A stretch of 64,000 nucleotides of DNA. Origin: DTKD01 sp964494345 (GTDB lineage: Bacteria > Armatimonadota > UBA5829). Of the stretch, positions 1-8,663 are shown in pieces. The stretch covers positions 62,001-126,000 of the forward strand of contig CAZBSI010000003.1 of NCBI GenBank assembly GCA_964494345.1. The letters are read 5' to 3'. The number at the start of each line of letters is the position of its first letter. Positions within the stretch are counted from its first letter, which is position 1. The position numbers and the translations under genes are program-made. Below the pieces are notes generated by a model. It was not told the origin of the DNA, did not search any database, and was given only the letters and a program-made list of their open reading frames with translations.

Positions 1-2574
1 ACCTATCACCACAAAGGCCATCTGGTCTCGCGACATACTCCGCAGCGCTTCGGCCCCGCGCTCGTCGATTTTGCGGCGGAAGTCATATAGAGTCTTCAGC
101 CCAACTTCCAGCGCCGCCCTGGCCTGTTTCGGCTTAACGCCGAGCTGCTTTCCTACGCCGACAAAGACGTTTTCCAGATGCTTCTTGCCGCGTTTGAGGT
201 GCAGAGTCGGGCTGATGTGGCGTATCCCACGCTCGGTTACGCCGACGCACGACGATATCACGTCCGGCGCCGCCTGCAGATAGGGGCATGTCTGAGCCTG
301 TCGCATATTCGAGTTCGGCTGCTCGGTGGAGATCACCCTCGGCGAGAAAATAATGTCGACGCCCTTGGCGATCAGGTCCATATAATGCCCATGCGCCACC
401 TTGAACGGAAAGCACGGTTCCCCTATGGCGACGTCGAGGCCCATCTCGATAATACGCTTATTAGTCGGGTCGCTGGGCATCACCTCAAACCCAAGCTCAC
501 TCAAAAACGCATTATAAAGCGGGTACAGTTCGGAGAACATCAGCCCTCGTGGGATGCCGATTTTTACGCCTCTGGCAGGAGAGCTGTCGTTTGGCTGATA
601 CGCGCTCATCATCATCTGCTCGCGTTCGGCGAAAAGATCCGGCAAGTGAGCGCCGAGGTTCTTCTTATGAACTGCGCTGAACTTCTCGCAGCGGTCGTTG
701 TAGAAATACTTCGGCCCGCTCTCCATCTGGAACGTGTTCACGTCGCACCGATTCGGGCAGCTTTTACATTCAAATGAGCTGATCTCATATTTGGCATCGG
801 CTATAGCGTCGAACCCGCGGAATGTGCTGACCTCCGGGTCGGCGAGATATGCCAGCCGCGCCGCGCCAACTGCCCCTGTTATGTGCGGATACGGCGCGAC
901 CACGACCTCGCGTCCGAGCACCGTCTCATACGCCGCAACCATACCCTTATTAAACGCCACCGCGCCCTGAAATGCGATTTTCTTGCCGATCTCCCGGCTG
1001 CCGACGTTTTTATTCAGATAATTTTTCACGCTGGCCAGGCAGATTCCGGCAGCCAGGTCCTCAATAGGCACGTTATTCTGCTGATAGTAGACCATCGCGG
1101 ATTCGCTGAACACAGTGCACGTCCAGTCCAGGTCAGGCGGGCGGGTGTTGCGCAGGGCCACGTCCCCGAATTCTTCAAGGGGTATACCGAGCCGATCCGC
1201 CTGTTTTTCGAGGAAAGCCCCTGTCCCTGCGGCGCAGGCTTTGTTCATCTCGAAATCTATGATGACGTCACCGTCGAGCCGTATATATTTGCTGTCCTGG
1301 CCGCCGATTTCAAAGATCGTATCGACCTCTCCGGAATACGCTTGCGCACCGCTGGCCTGTGCGGAAATCTCGTTTCGGACAAGCTCCGCACCTATATAAT
1401 CCGCCGTCAGATATCGCCCACTGCCCGTGGTCGCGGCGGATATCTTATCTATTTTCAGACCGCGTTCGTCAATCTGCTTCTTGATCTGAGCCAGGGTATC
1501 GCGAACCGCCGACAACGGATCGCCGTCAGTGCGCCTGTAGTGGCTTGCGAGAACCACAAACTCCCCGTCGACCTCCGTCACCAAAGCGGCTTTTGTGCTT
1601 ACTGAGCCTATATCGACCCCAAGGGCTGCTCTTTCGATGTCGGTTGGGATGTTAGAATCCTGAAAAGAGGCGCGGCGATACTGGCTGGTCACGCTGTTAT
1701 GTATGACGATAGGCTCGCAGCCGGGGTATTGCAGCGGACGTTTGATATGTTCTTCGAGTATCTCTATAGCGTCGCGAATGTCGATTTCGGTTTCTGTACG
1801 CATAGCCGCCCCGATAGCGCCAAGGGTGCGATTATGTTCAGGCACCGATAGCCTGTTGCCGAGTTCGAGTTCCTCGGATAAGAACCGCAGCACAGCCGGG
1901 TTCTCCGAGACGCCACCGATGAATATTATCTTGTCCCGGAACTCCTTGCCACGTGCGATAGCCGAGCGATAATTGCGGCTGATTGCCTGGTGGACCCCCG
2001 CCGCTATTCTGTCCCGCGGGGTTCCTTTTTGATATAAGTGCGTGATGTCAGACTCTGTAAAAACCGCGCAGCGGCCGGATAGACTCGCCGGATTCTCGAC
2101 GTTCAACGCCACCTGCGCGAACTCTTTAATGTCGGCGTAGTTTAATCGCACTGCCATATGGTCCAAAAACGAACCGCTTCCGGAGGCGCACTTGTTGCCG
2201 AGATTAGAATCCTCCACCAACAACCGCCCACTGACAGGGTCTCGCTCGAACAAAAGATATTTCTGCGACTCCCGACCCATCTCGATCACAGTGCGCACTT
2301 CAGGGTAAAGCTCGTCTATGGACGCGGCCAATGCGTTGGGTTCGTGTATTGAATCAACGCCTATGAGGTCTTTGAGTGTGGATGCGCCGGCTCCCGTCAC
2401 TCCGCAGATAGCTCGTTTTACGCCGCGCTGCGCCAGAATGGACTCCAGCATCTCCTTAATGCGCAGGATGGGCTGGCCCTTTATCCCGATAATGCCCAGC
2501 AGCTCTATCGAGCCATCCTCGAGAATGGCGATTGCCTTGACAGCATCTGACCCTACATCAAATCCGATTCTCAT
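1..2574 (-). CDS. 2-hydroxyacyl-CoA dehydratase-type activase (BcrAD/BadFG ATPase + DUF2229), 3' end outside window
   Basis: The frame is open from an ATG at 2574 to the window edge, 858 codons without a stop, so the gene continues past position 1. It belongs to the large CoA-substrate-specific activase family, ATP-dependent [4Fe-4S] proteins that feed low-potential electrons to a 2-hydroxyacyl-CoA dehydratase or benzoyl-CoA-type reductase. Two actin-like halves can be read. The first begins MRIGFDVGSDAVKAIAI and has NKCASGSGSF; the second, from about residue 320, has VDIGSVSTKAAL, IGGQDSK and NKACAAGTGAF, where the Cys is the family's cluster ligand. From about residue 600 a DUF2229-like part shows CKSCPNRC and GEPCFPFKVAHG. 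The SD gagaggggg precedes the ATG. No dehydratase subunit is visible in the window, so the partner enzyme is unknown. Long plus-strand frames here are antisense shadows. Confidence 0.9.
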   Translation of the reverse strand, partial: MRIGFDVGSDAVKAIAILEDGSIELLGIIGIKGQPILRIKEMLESILAQRGVKRAICGVTGAGASTLKDLIGVDSIHEPNALAASIDELYPEVRTVIEMGRESQKYLLFERDPVSGRLLVEDSNLGNKCASGSGSFLDHMAVRLNYADIKEFAQVALNVENPASLSGRCAVFTESDITHLYQKGTPRDRIAAGVHQAISRNYRSAIARGKEFRDKIIFIGGVSENPAVLRFLSEELELGNRLSVPEHNRTLGAIGAAMRTETEIDIRDAIEILEEHIKRPLQYPGCEPIVIHNSVTSQYRRASFQDSNIPTDIERAALGVDIGSVSTKAALVTEVDGEFVVLASHYRRTDGDPLSAVRDTLAQIKKQIDERGLKIDKISAATTGSGRYLTADYIGAELVRNEISAQASGAQAYSGEVDTIFEIGGQDSKYIRLDGDVIIDFEMNKACAAGTGAFLEKQADRLGIPLEEFGDVALRNTRPPDLDWTCTVFSESAMVYYQQNNVPIEDLAAGICLASVKNYLNKNVGSREIGKKIAFQGAVAFNKGMVAAYETVLGREVVVAPYPHITGAVGAARLAYLADPEVSTFRGFDAIADAKYEISSFECKSCPNRCDVNTFQMESGPKYFYNDRCEKFSAVHKKNLGAHLPDLFAEREQMMMSAYQPNDSSPARGVKIGIPRGLMFSELYPLYNAFLSELGFEVMPSDPTNKRIIEMGLDVAIGEPCFPFKVAHGHYMDLIAKGVDIIFSPRVISTEQPNSNMRQAQTCPYLQAAPDVISSCVGVTERGIRHISPTLHLKRGKKHLENVFVGVGKQLGVKPKQARAALEVGLKTLYDFRRKIDERGAEALRSMSRDQMAFVVIG

Positions 2575-2719
2575 GCTGCAGCCACAATCCCCCTCTCTGA
2601 AATATAAGTAGAAGAGATATACGGGGAAGTATACCCAAGCTCAAACGCTCTTAGCACAGTATATTATGCCCGCCAGCCAGAGTCAAGGCAGGCCGGCGCA
2701 GGATAACCGAAGGGAGAAA

Positions 2720-2915
2720 CACGAAAGCCCGAAAGTTGAAAAGGCGGGATGTGTCGAATCGAAACTCGAACATAAGACTGCGGATGTCGAAAAAGCAGAT
2801 TTCTCACTGCGTTCGAAATGACGGGATTAGGCGGATTTGTAAAACGTCAACCGATAACCGATAACCTTCAACCGACAACCGACAACCCATAACCGTCAAC
2901 CGACAAACTAACACC
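2720..2915. repeat. Composite repeat: hairpin unit R1 followed by CCGACAA heptamer run
   Basis: The 352-base stretch between the activase and the first amidohydrolase (2575-2926) holds no gene. From about 2720 it carries a degenerate copy of a mosaic repeat seen elsewhere in the window: a tract rich in cgaaag, then gcggatgtcgaaaaagcag, the R1 unit (gatttctcactgcgttcg, ending in aaatgacggg), then a run of the heptamer CCGACAA with variants such as CCGATAA and CCGTCAA (about 2848-2912). The same order recurs near 5.9, 6.0 and 63.5 kb. Confidence 0.75.
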
Positions 2916-2926
2916 GTAATCCTAAT

Positions 2927-3793
2927 CTAATTATCCAACGGCACCAGACGCTGTGCGTTGCCTGAGTATATCAACTCTCGCACATCCTCCGGCAAATCGA
3001 ATGAGTCGATAAGCTCCTGGTGGATGTTGTCGACGAAATCGCGGGCGTAAAGCATCCTGTCCTTGAACTCCAGCAGAAAATCTTTCGCAAACTCACGATC
3101 ACGGCTGAGCGCGTTGTGCCCTGAGCCTGCTGAGAGATCGCAGTAGAGGTTTGGATAGTCCCGCAGCATCTGAATCAGCTTGCCACCGGGAAGAACCGGG
3201 GCTTTGGGATACGGAAACTTGTCATACAAATCATCACCGGAGATATGCGCCCAGAATCCGGGAGCATGGCCGATAAAAATGGTCTCCGGACATGCCCGGA
3301 TTGCCCTCTCAAAGGCCTCTATTCCGCCACCATACCAGTAGTTCGGGCGCGGGTATTTGTAGTCGGTATCGAATTCATAATCGATGTGCGCTATTACCGG
3401 CAGCTTCTTCTCCGCGCAAAATCTATACATCCGCAGCGCGTCCGGGTTGTCGTACATAAACCGCATCTTCAACTCGCCGTAGACCTTCACGCCACATATG
3501 CCTATGGCCGCATCGAGCTGGTCCATTGCCTCCGGCTTGCGGGGGTCCGGCGCATATCCCAAAACGAACTTGTCCGGCGCCTTCTCCCACCACTCAACAC
3601 ATTTACTAAAAGGAAGAGAATAGCGAGAATCGAACATCACCCTGCGAGAATAAAATGAAGGATCCGCCTCGTCAAGCGGATATTCGCACGTCAGAAGCCA
3701 GGTGACATCTATGTTATAAGTCTCCATGTTCTGCAGAAATGCGTCAAGAGTGTGTTTCCTGCAACCCGGATGATTATGCGCATCGATTATCAC
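2927..3793 (-). CDS. Amidohydrolase-family (TIM-barrel) metal-dependent hydrolase, paralog 1
   Basis: A predicted 288-residue amidohydrolase-2-type protein. It opens with the metal-binding DAHNHP (HxH) motif and carries further candidate ligands in VIAHIDYEFD and FIGHAPGFWAH and an Asp near RMLYARDF. The substrate cannot be told from sequence. A longer frame starts at 3844 inside the upstream gene, but GTG at 3793 is preferred: aaaaggaga lies 8 bases upstream and the start then matches the upstream paralog exactly. It is strongly similar along its whole length to that paralog, from which it is separated by 22 bases, so the two are a tandem duplication, probably co-transcribed. Confidence 0.85.
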   Translation of the reverse strand: MIIDAHNHPGCRKHTLDAFLQNMETYNIDVTWLLTCEYPLDEADPSFYSRRVMFDSRYSLPFSKCVEWWEKAPDKFVLGYAPDPRKPEAMDQLDAAIGICGVKVYGELKMRFMYDNPDALRMYRFCAEKKLPVIAHIDYEFDTDYKYPRPNYWYGGGIEAFERAIRACPETIFIGHAPGFWAHISGDDLYDKFPYPKAPVLPGGKLIQMLRDYPNLYCDLSAGSGHNALSRDREFAKDFLLEFKDRMLYARDFVDNIHQELIDSFDLPEDVRELIYSGNAQRLVPLDN

Positions 3794-3815
3794 TATTCTG
3801 TTCTCCTTTTGATTA

Positions 3816-4679
3816 TCAATCCAACGGCACAAGGCGCCTCGCATTGCCGGAGTATATCAACTCTCGCACATCCTCCGGCAAGCCGAGCGAATCTATAAGC
3901 TCCTGGTGCTGGCTGTCGAAATAATCCCGCGCATACAGCACCCTGTCCTTGAACTCAAGCAAGAAATCTTTTGTAAAATCGTGGTCACGATTCAGCGCGT
4001 TGTGACCCGATCCGGCTGATAGATCGCAATACAGGTTAGGGTAGTCCCGCAGCATCTGGACAATCTTGCCGCCTGGAATCACAGGCCCCTTGGGATATGC
4101 TGCTTTGTTATACTGATCGTCGCAGGAGATGTGCGCCCAGAAGCCAGGGGCATGGCCCAGGAAAATGGTCTCCGGGCACGCTTGAATCGCCCTTTCGAAG
4201 GCCTCTATTCCGCCGCCATACCAATAATTGGGGCGCGGGTATTTGCGACCGTTATCGAATTCGTAGTCGATATGCACGATAACCGGCAGATTCTTCTCCG
4301 CGCAGAACCTATACATTCGAAGCGCGTCCGGATTGTCATACATCATCCTCAGTTTCAATTCGCCGCATATTTTTACGTTATATATGCTGACTGCGGCGGC
4401 GAGTTGGTCGATGGCCTCCGGTCTGCGCGGGTCCGGCGCATAACCAAGCACAAACTTACCCGGCGCCCTATCAGCGTAAGAGACACAGTTGCTGAACGGT
4501 ATCGGGCAGCGCTTGGTGAATGATATCATAGCGGAGTTGAACGAAGGATCGGCCTCGTCCGGCGGGCACTCCCAGGATAATAGCCAGGTGACGTCAATGT
4601 TGTTGGCCTCCATATTTTGAAGGAAGCGATCGAGGTTGTGTTCGTGCCAATCAGGGTGGTTGTGCGCATCGATAATCAT
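3816..4679 (-). CDS. Amidohydrolase-family (TIM-barrel) metal-dependent hydrolase, paralog 2
   Basis: A predicted 287-residue protein, the first gene of the tandem pair. It has the same motifs as its neighbour: DAHNHP at the N terminus, VIVHIDYEFD, FLGHAPGFWAH and VLYARDYFD. The ATG at 4679 has ggag 8 bases upstream, so the 10-residue extension to 4709 is probably not translated. Such short amidohydrolases are often annotated as TatD-like or uronate-isomerase-like hydrolases, but nothing here fixes the substrate. Divergence from paralog 1 is spread through the protein (for example DSQHQELIDSLGLPED against DNIHQELIDSFDLPED), which suggests an old duplication under selection rather than a recent copy. 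Confidence 0.85.
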   Translation of the reverse strand: MIIDAHNHPDWHEHNLDRFLQNMEANNIDVTWLLSWECPPDEADPSFNSAMISFTKRCPIPFSNCVSYADRAPGKFVLGYAPDPRRPEAIDQLAAAVSIYNVKICGELKLRMMYDNPDALRMYRFCAEKNLPVIVHIDYEFDNGRKYPRPNYWYGGGIEAFERAIQACPETIFLGHAPGFWAHISCDDQYNKAAYPKGPVIPGGKIVQMLRDYPNLYCDLSAGSGHNALNRDHDFTKDFLLEFKDRVLYARDYFDSQHQELIDSLGLPEDVRELIYSGNARRLVPLD

Positions 4680-4816
4680 CAGAACATCTCCACAAGCAAT
4701 CTTGCACACAATCTAGCACTACAACAGAGCATTGTCAAATAACACGGCTGGTTTGACAGATGATAGCATGGGGCATCATAATTATCGAACTCAGCTTGAA
4801 TCCACGGGAGGTAGCT

Positions 4817-5788
4817 ATGCTTTATACTCATCTCGGACGCAGCGGGTTAGTGGTCAGCCGACTCTGCCTGGGCACGATGAACTTTGGGCCGCAGACTAAT
4901 GAGCACGATAGTCACGCTATTATGGATCGCGCCCACGAGCAGGGGATTAACTTTTTTGATACCGCCAACAACTACGGATGGCAGCTTGGCGAAGGGATAA
5001 CCGAGAATATCGTCGGAAGATGGTTTGCTAACGGCGAAGGGCGCAGGGAGAAGACAGTCATAGCCACCAAAGTCTACTCCAAGATGGGTGAATGGCCAAA
5101 CGAAGACAAACTCTCCGCGCTTGCTATTATCCGGCAGTGCGAGGCGAGCTTGCGACGGCTGAGGACTGATTATATCGACCTTTATCAGATGCACCATATC
5201 GACCGCGATTGCCCGTGGGAGGAGATTTGGCAGGCGATGGAGACGCTGGTGGCGCAGGGTAAGGTGATATATGTCGCGTCGAGCAATTTCGCGGGCTGGC
5301 ATATCGCTATGGCAAATGAGGCTGCAAAGCGGCGCAATTTTATGGGGTTGTGCTCGGAGCAGTGCCTTTATAATCTGACTGCGCGCACGGTGGAGATGGA
5401 GATTCTGCCCGCCTGCAAGCACTACGGCCTTGGGGTCATTCCGTGGAGTCCGCTCGGAAGCGGTCTTCTGGGTGGAGCATTAAAAAAAGCGTCACAAGGA
5501 AGACGGGCTGAAGGGGGAGTGCAGGAAAAGGTCGAACTCAACAGGGAGAAATTGGAGAAATACGAGGCTTTGTGCGAAAAGCTAGGTGAGGAGCCTGCTG
5601 ATGTCGCGCTGGCGTGGTTGTTGTCTAATCCTGTTGTCACTGCTCCAATTGTGGGGCCGAGGACGATACAACAGCTCGACGGATCGCTGAGGGCGCTGGA
5701 GATTGAGCTTTCGCAGCAGACTTTGGAGGAACTCGACGCCATCTTCCCGGGCCCCGGAGGCCCCGCGCCGGAAGCGTTTGCGTGGTAG
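4817..5788 (+). CDS. Aldo/keto reductase
   Basis: A predicted 323-residue cytosolic NAD(P)H-dependent oxidoreductase of the aldo/keto reductase superfamily. The N terminus MLYTHLGRSGLVVSRLCLGT is typical. The catalytic Asp (FFDTANNYG), the Lys in VIATKVYSKM and the His in LYQMHHIDRD fill the usual tetrad positions, and the C-terminal GPRTIQQLDGSLRALEI is the cofactor-binding end. An upstream in-frame start at 4760 exists, but gggagg lies 5 bases before ATG 4817, and family alignment also begins there. It diverges from the amidohydrolases. It resembles the YajO/Tas-like branch, but the substrate is unknown. The C terminus is rich in Pro and Gly (GPGGPAPEAF). Confidence 0.9.
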   Translation: MLYTHLGRSGLVVSRLCLGTMNFGPQTNEHDSHAIMDRAHEQGINFFDTANNYGWQLGEGITENIVGRWFANGEGRREKTVIATKVYSKMGEWPNEDKLSALAIIRQCEASLRRLRTDYIDLYQMHHIDRDCPWEEIWQAMETLVAQGKVIYVASSNFAGWHIAMANEAAKRRNFMGLCSEQCLYNLTARTVEMEILPACKHYGLGVIPWSPLGSGLLGGALKKASQGRRAEGGVQEKVELNREKLEKYEALCEKLGEEPADVALAWLLSNPVVTAPIVGPRTIQQLDGSLRALEIELSQQTLEELDAIFPGPGGPAPEAFAW

Positions 5789-5798
5789 GGGATATACG

Positions 5799-6108
5799 CG
5801 AAAGCGCGAAAGGGGCGAAAGCCGCGAAATAATACATAGTTGGGGTTATTGGAATCGGACTTCGAGCGTCTGACTTCGGACATCGGAAAAAGCAGATTTC
5901 TCACTTCGTTCGAAATGACGGGGCTTGACAACCGATAACCGATAACCCCGTAGTTGGGGTTATTGGAATGGACTTCGAACATCTGACTTCGGACATCGGA
6001 AAAAGCAGATTTCTCACTTCGTTCGAAATGACGGGGCTTGACAACCGACAACCGACAACTGACAACCGGCAACCGACAACCGACAACCGACAACCGACAA
6101 CCGATAAT
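5799..6108. repeat. Tandem ~110-bp composite repeat (two copies) plus CCGACAA run
   Basis: The 327-base stretch between the aldo/keto reductase and the UroD gene contains no gene. It begins with a cgaaag-rich tract. Two near-identical direct copies follow, about 5837-5946 and 5951-6060, each running from tagttggggttattggaa through cggacatcggaaaaagcag, the R1 hairpin unit and ttcgaaatgacggggcttg into CCGACAA-type heptamers. The second copy continues into a longer heptamer run up to about 6108, only 8 bases before the UroD ATG. Several frames through the run are open because seven is coprime with three, which produces spurious peptide extensions rich in NRQPTTD or VVGCRLS. Confidence 0.85.
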
Positions 6109-6115
6109 TAAAACC

Positions 6116-7069
6116 ATGACACCTAAAGAAAAATTTATCGCAGCGTTGACGCATCAGCCTATTACTGGGCGGGTGCCGCATTTCGAACTTGTCTTTTTCC
6201 TGACTATGGAGGCGTTTGGGAAGTTGCATACCTCTCAGCGCAGCTACGGACAGTGGCAGCAGATGGAGGAAAAGGAACGCCAGCTCCATAGACACGATAT
6301 GGCGGATATGTTTATAGACACCGCTGAGCGCTATGAGCACAGCGCCATATTTCTTCACCCAAACCCCGGCGGCAACGAAGAACTCTTCCGGCTCATTGAT
6401 ATCATCAGGGATAAGACAGGTGACAAGTTTTTTCTGATGATCCACGGCGACGCCACCTATTCGATTCCTGATGGAAACCATATGGTGGAGTTCAGTTATA
6501 GACTGGTCGATGATCCGGAGGGGGTCAAAAAGCAGGCGGATGCTATGGTGGATGGCGCTTTGCGAAACGCCGAGGAAATAGCAAAGCACGGCGGGCTGGA
6601 CGGATTCGCGCTGTGTGCGGATTATTGCCTGAACACAGGGCCATTTCTCAGCCCAAACCAGTTCTCGGAGTTTGTGACGCCGTATTTGGCCAGGCTTATA
6701 GCGGGCTACAGGGATATTGGATTTTATACTATCAAACACACCGACGGCAATATCATGCCGATTGCCGACCAGCTTGTGCAGGCAAAGCCCCACGCACTGC
6801 ACTCTATCGACCCGCAGGCTGGGGTCGATATAGCTGAAGTAAAGCGACTTTATGGGAATGAGGTTTGTTTGATCGGCAATGTTAATTGCGGGATGCTTGA
6901 TACTGGCTCGGACGAGGAAGTGATTGAGTCGGCGCACTATTGTCTGAAGCACGGGATGCCGGGAGGCGGATATATTTTCTCCACAAGTAACTGCATCTAC
7001 ACGGGTATGCGACTAGCGAGATACGAGTTGATGCTGGACGTGTGGCGAAAAGAAGGCAATTATGAATAG
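6116..7069 (+). CDS. Uroporphyrinogen decarboxylase (UroD/MtaA)-family protein
   Basis: A predicted 317-residue TIM-barrel protein of the UroD superfamily, starting MTPKEKFIAALTHQ. The superfamily includes heme-pathway UroD and corrinoid/CoM methyltransferases such as MtaA and CmuA. This copy lacks the classic HemE N-terminal arginine signature and has HTDGNIMPIADQ and GNVNCGMLDTG, typical of the many UroD-like proteins of unknown substrate. It is therefore not called hemE. Metal ligands cannot be assigned with confidence. The start is taken at ATG 6116; an in-frame TTG at 6038 would only translate the heptamer repeat into NRQP-rich sequence. No clear SD precedes the ATG, because the repeat occupies that space. 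Confidence 0.85.
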   Translation: MTPKEKFIAALTHQPITGRVPHFELVFFLTMEAFGKLHTSQRSYGQWQQMEEKERQLHRHDMADMFIDTAERYEHSAIFLHPNPGGNEELFRLIDIIRDKTGDKFFLMIHGDATYSIPDGNHMVEFSYRLVDDPEGVKKQADAMVDGALRNAEEIAKHGGLDGFALCADYCLNTGPFLSPNQFSEFVTPYLARLIAGYRDIGFYTIKHTDGNIMPIADQLVQAKPHALHSIDPQAGVDIAEVKRLYGNEVCLIGNVNCGMLDTGSDEEVIESAHYCLKHGMPGGGYIFSTSNCIYTGMRLARYELMLDVWRKEGNYE

Positions 7070-7205
7070 CGCTCAGAAACACGTAAAGAAAAATTAGCCT
7101 GATGGCGGCTGCCGTGCAATTTAGAGGAGGTTTGTCGGGATGTAGCTAATATAGGCATATCCGGCATATCTTGAATCGACGACAGGACCGGATACAGGAG
7201 GTATT

Positions 7206-8621
7206 ATGTCTTTTCCGGGATTCAAGAACCCCCTTGCGGCCGCCCCGCACATCAAGCAGTTGCCTGATAAAGAAGTAAAGCGCCGTTACCCGAAGTATCG
7301 CTGGCGGGTGATGGAAGCTACATTCCTCGGTTACGCCACCTATTACCTGCTTAGAAGCAATAACCTCTCCGTAGTTGCCAAGGACATTCAGGGTGCGCTG
7401 CACTACACCAAATCCGACATCGGCCTGTTGATGGCGATTACGGCTGCCACTTATGGAATCGGTAAGTTCTTTATGGGCGCCTGGTCGGATCGCAGCGACG
7501 CGCGCAAGTTTATGTCGCTTGGTTTGCTTTTGACGGCATTGTGCAATTTTGCGTTCGGTGCGGCGGGAAACTTCAAGCTGCATTTGATGTTGTGGGCGCT
7601 GAACGGACTGGTGCAGGGGATGGGCTGGCCTCCGTGCGGTCGGTCGATGGGTCACTGGTTCAGCGAGCGTGAGCGCGGGCTGACTTTTAGTATATGGAAC
7701 ACTTCTCACAACGTGGGAGGCGGGGTCTGCGGGTATATCGCGGCGTGGGCTGTTATACATTTCGGCGGATGGCAATACGCTTTTTATATTCCTGGGATAA
7801 TGGCTCTGGCGGGAGCGCTGTATATATTCGTCAGGCTTGTGGATACCCCGCAGTCAGTTGGGCTGCCTCCAATTGAGGAATATAACAACGACTATCCTGC
7901 TCACACCAACGATGGGGACTTACTGGAGCGCGAGCTTTCGTTTAAGGAGCTTTTTATCGACCACGTGCTGCTCAACAAGTACGTGTGGCTTCTGGCTTTT
8001 GCAAACTTCTTTGCTTACGTGTCCCGTTACAGCATGTTGGACTGGGGGCCGACGTATTTGCGAGAGATAAAAGGGGCAACGCTGGCTGCGGGGGGGCTGG
8101 CGGTTGTAATAACGGAGTTCGGAGGGGTGCCTTCCACGATCCTGCTGGGTTGGGTGTCGGATAAACTGGGGGGTCGACGAGGGATGGTGTCGACTCTGTG
8201 TATGATCCCTATTCTGGGGGCTTTTATCGCGATTCTCTATACTCCTAAAGGTATGTTGTGGCTGGATTTCACGATGCTGGCGTTGATCGGATTTTTCGTG
8301 TATCCGGTGATTAACCTCATCGTTGTGCAGAGTCTGGATTTAACCTCGAAAAAGGCGATCGGCACCGTGGCGGGGTTTATCGGATTGGTGGGATATGCGG
8401 GCAAGGTGGTCGAGTCGTGGGCGTTCGGCTGGATGCAGGATCACTATACCGCGGTCTACAACAAACATGTGGCCTGGAATATCATTATTGGAGTGATATT
8501 GGCCTGCACATTCCTGGCGGCGGTGCTGTTGGCGTTCACCTGGACGCTGCGACCGAGCAGGCGTGATCCGCTTGATTCGCCGCTGGGCGAGGTAAAGGCG
8601 TTTGACGAAGCGCCCTCGTAA
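7206..8621 (+). CDS. MFS transporter, organophosphate:phosphate antiporter (GlpT/UhpT)-like
   Basis: A predicted 471-residue inner-membrane carrier with about 12 hydrophobic segments. The N-terminal half reads like the organophosphate:Pi antiporter family: RWRVMEATFLGYATYYLLR, SDIGLLMAITAATYGIGKF, and the loop GAWSDRSDARKFM matching the MFS G-x-x-x-D-R-x-x-R signature. GWPPCGRSMGHWFSERERG in the next loop is also characteristic. The likely substrate is a phosphorylated metabolite such as glycerol-3-phosphate or a hexose phosphate, exchanged for phosphate; which one is not determined. A strong SD (aggaggtatt) precedes ATG 7206, and an intrinsic terminator follows the stop. The gene probably forms its own transcription unit. 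Confidence 0.85.
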   Translation: MSFPGFKNPLAAAPHIKQLPDKEVKRRYPKYRWRVMEATFLGYATYYLLRSNNLSVVAKDIQGALHYTKSDIGLLMAITAATYGIGKFFMGAWSDRSDARKFMSLGLLLTALCNFAFGAAGNFKLHLMLWALNGLVQGMGWPPCGRSMGHWFSERERGLTFSIWNTSHNVGGGVCGYIAAWAVIHFGGWQYAFYIPGIMALAGALYIFVRLVDTPQSVGLPPIEEYNNDYPAHTNDGDLLERELSFKELFIDHVLLNKYVWLLAFANFFAYVSRYSMLDWGPTYLREIKGATLAAGGLAVVITEFGGVPSTILLGWVSDKLGGRRGMVSTLCMIPILGAFIAILYTPKGMLWLDFTMLALIGFFVYPVINLIVVQSLDLTSKKAIGTVAGFIGLVGYAGKVVESWAFGWMQDHYTAVYNKHVAWNIIIGVILACTFLAAVLLAFTWTLRPSRRDPLDSPLGEVKAFDEAPS

Positions 8622-8631
8622 GAAGCAACTG

Positions 8632-8662
8632 AGCCCGGTCCTTTACCAGGGCCGGGCTTTTT
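8632..8662 (+). terminator. Rho-independent terminator after the GlpT-like gene
   Basis: A 9-bp stem (gcccggtcc pairing with gggccgggc, one G-U pair) with a 7-base loop is followed directly by a run of T. It lies between the MFS gene and the convergent gene whose stop is at 8664. Confidence 0.85.
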
Positions 8663-8663
8663 T

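Noticed and set aside
178..1605. Long plus-strand frames at 178-777 and 883-1605
   Set aside because: They are antisense to an 858-codon minus-strand activase with clear motifs; their own translations show no domain and are low in typical protein character.
5422..6952. Minus-strand frames with repeated VVGCRLSVVGCRLS
   Set aside because: They translate the CCGACAA heptamer run and antisense of real genes; no independent start or domain support.
6116..7069. Assignment as heme-pathway hemE
   Set aside because: The HemE N-terminal signature is missing, and the sequence fits the broad UroD-like group with unknown substrates.
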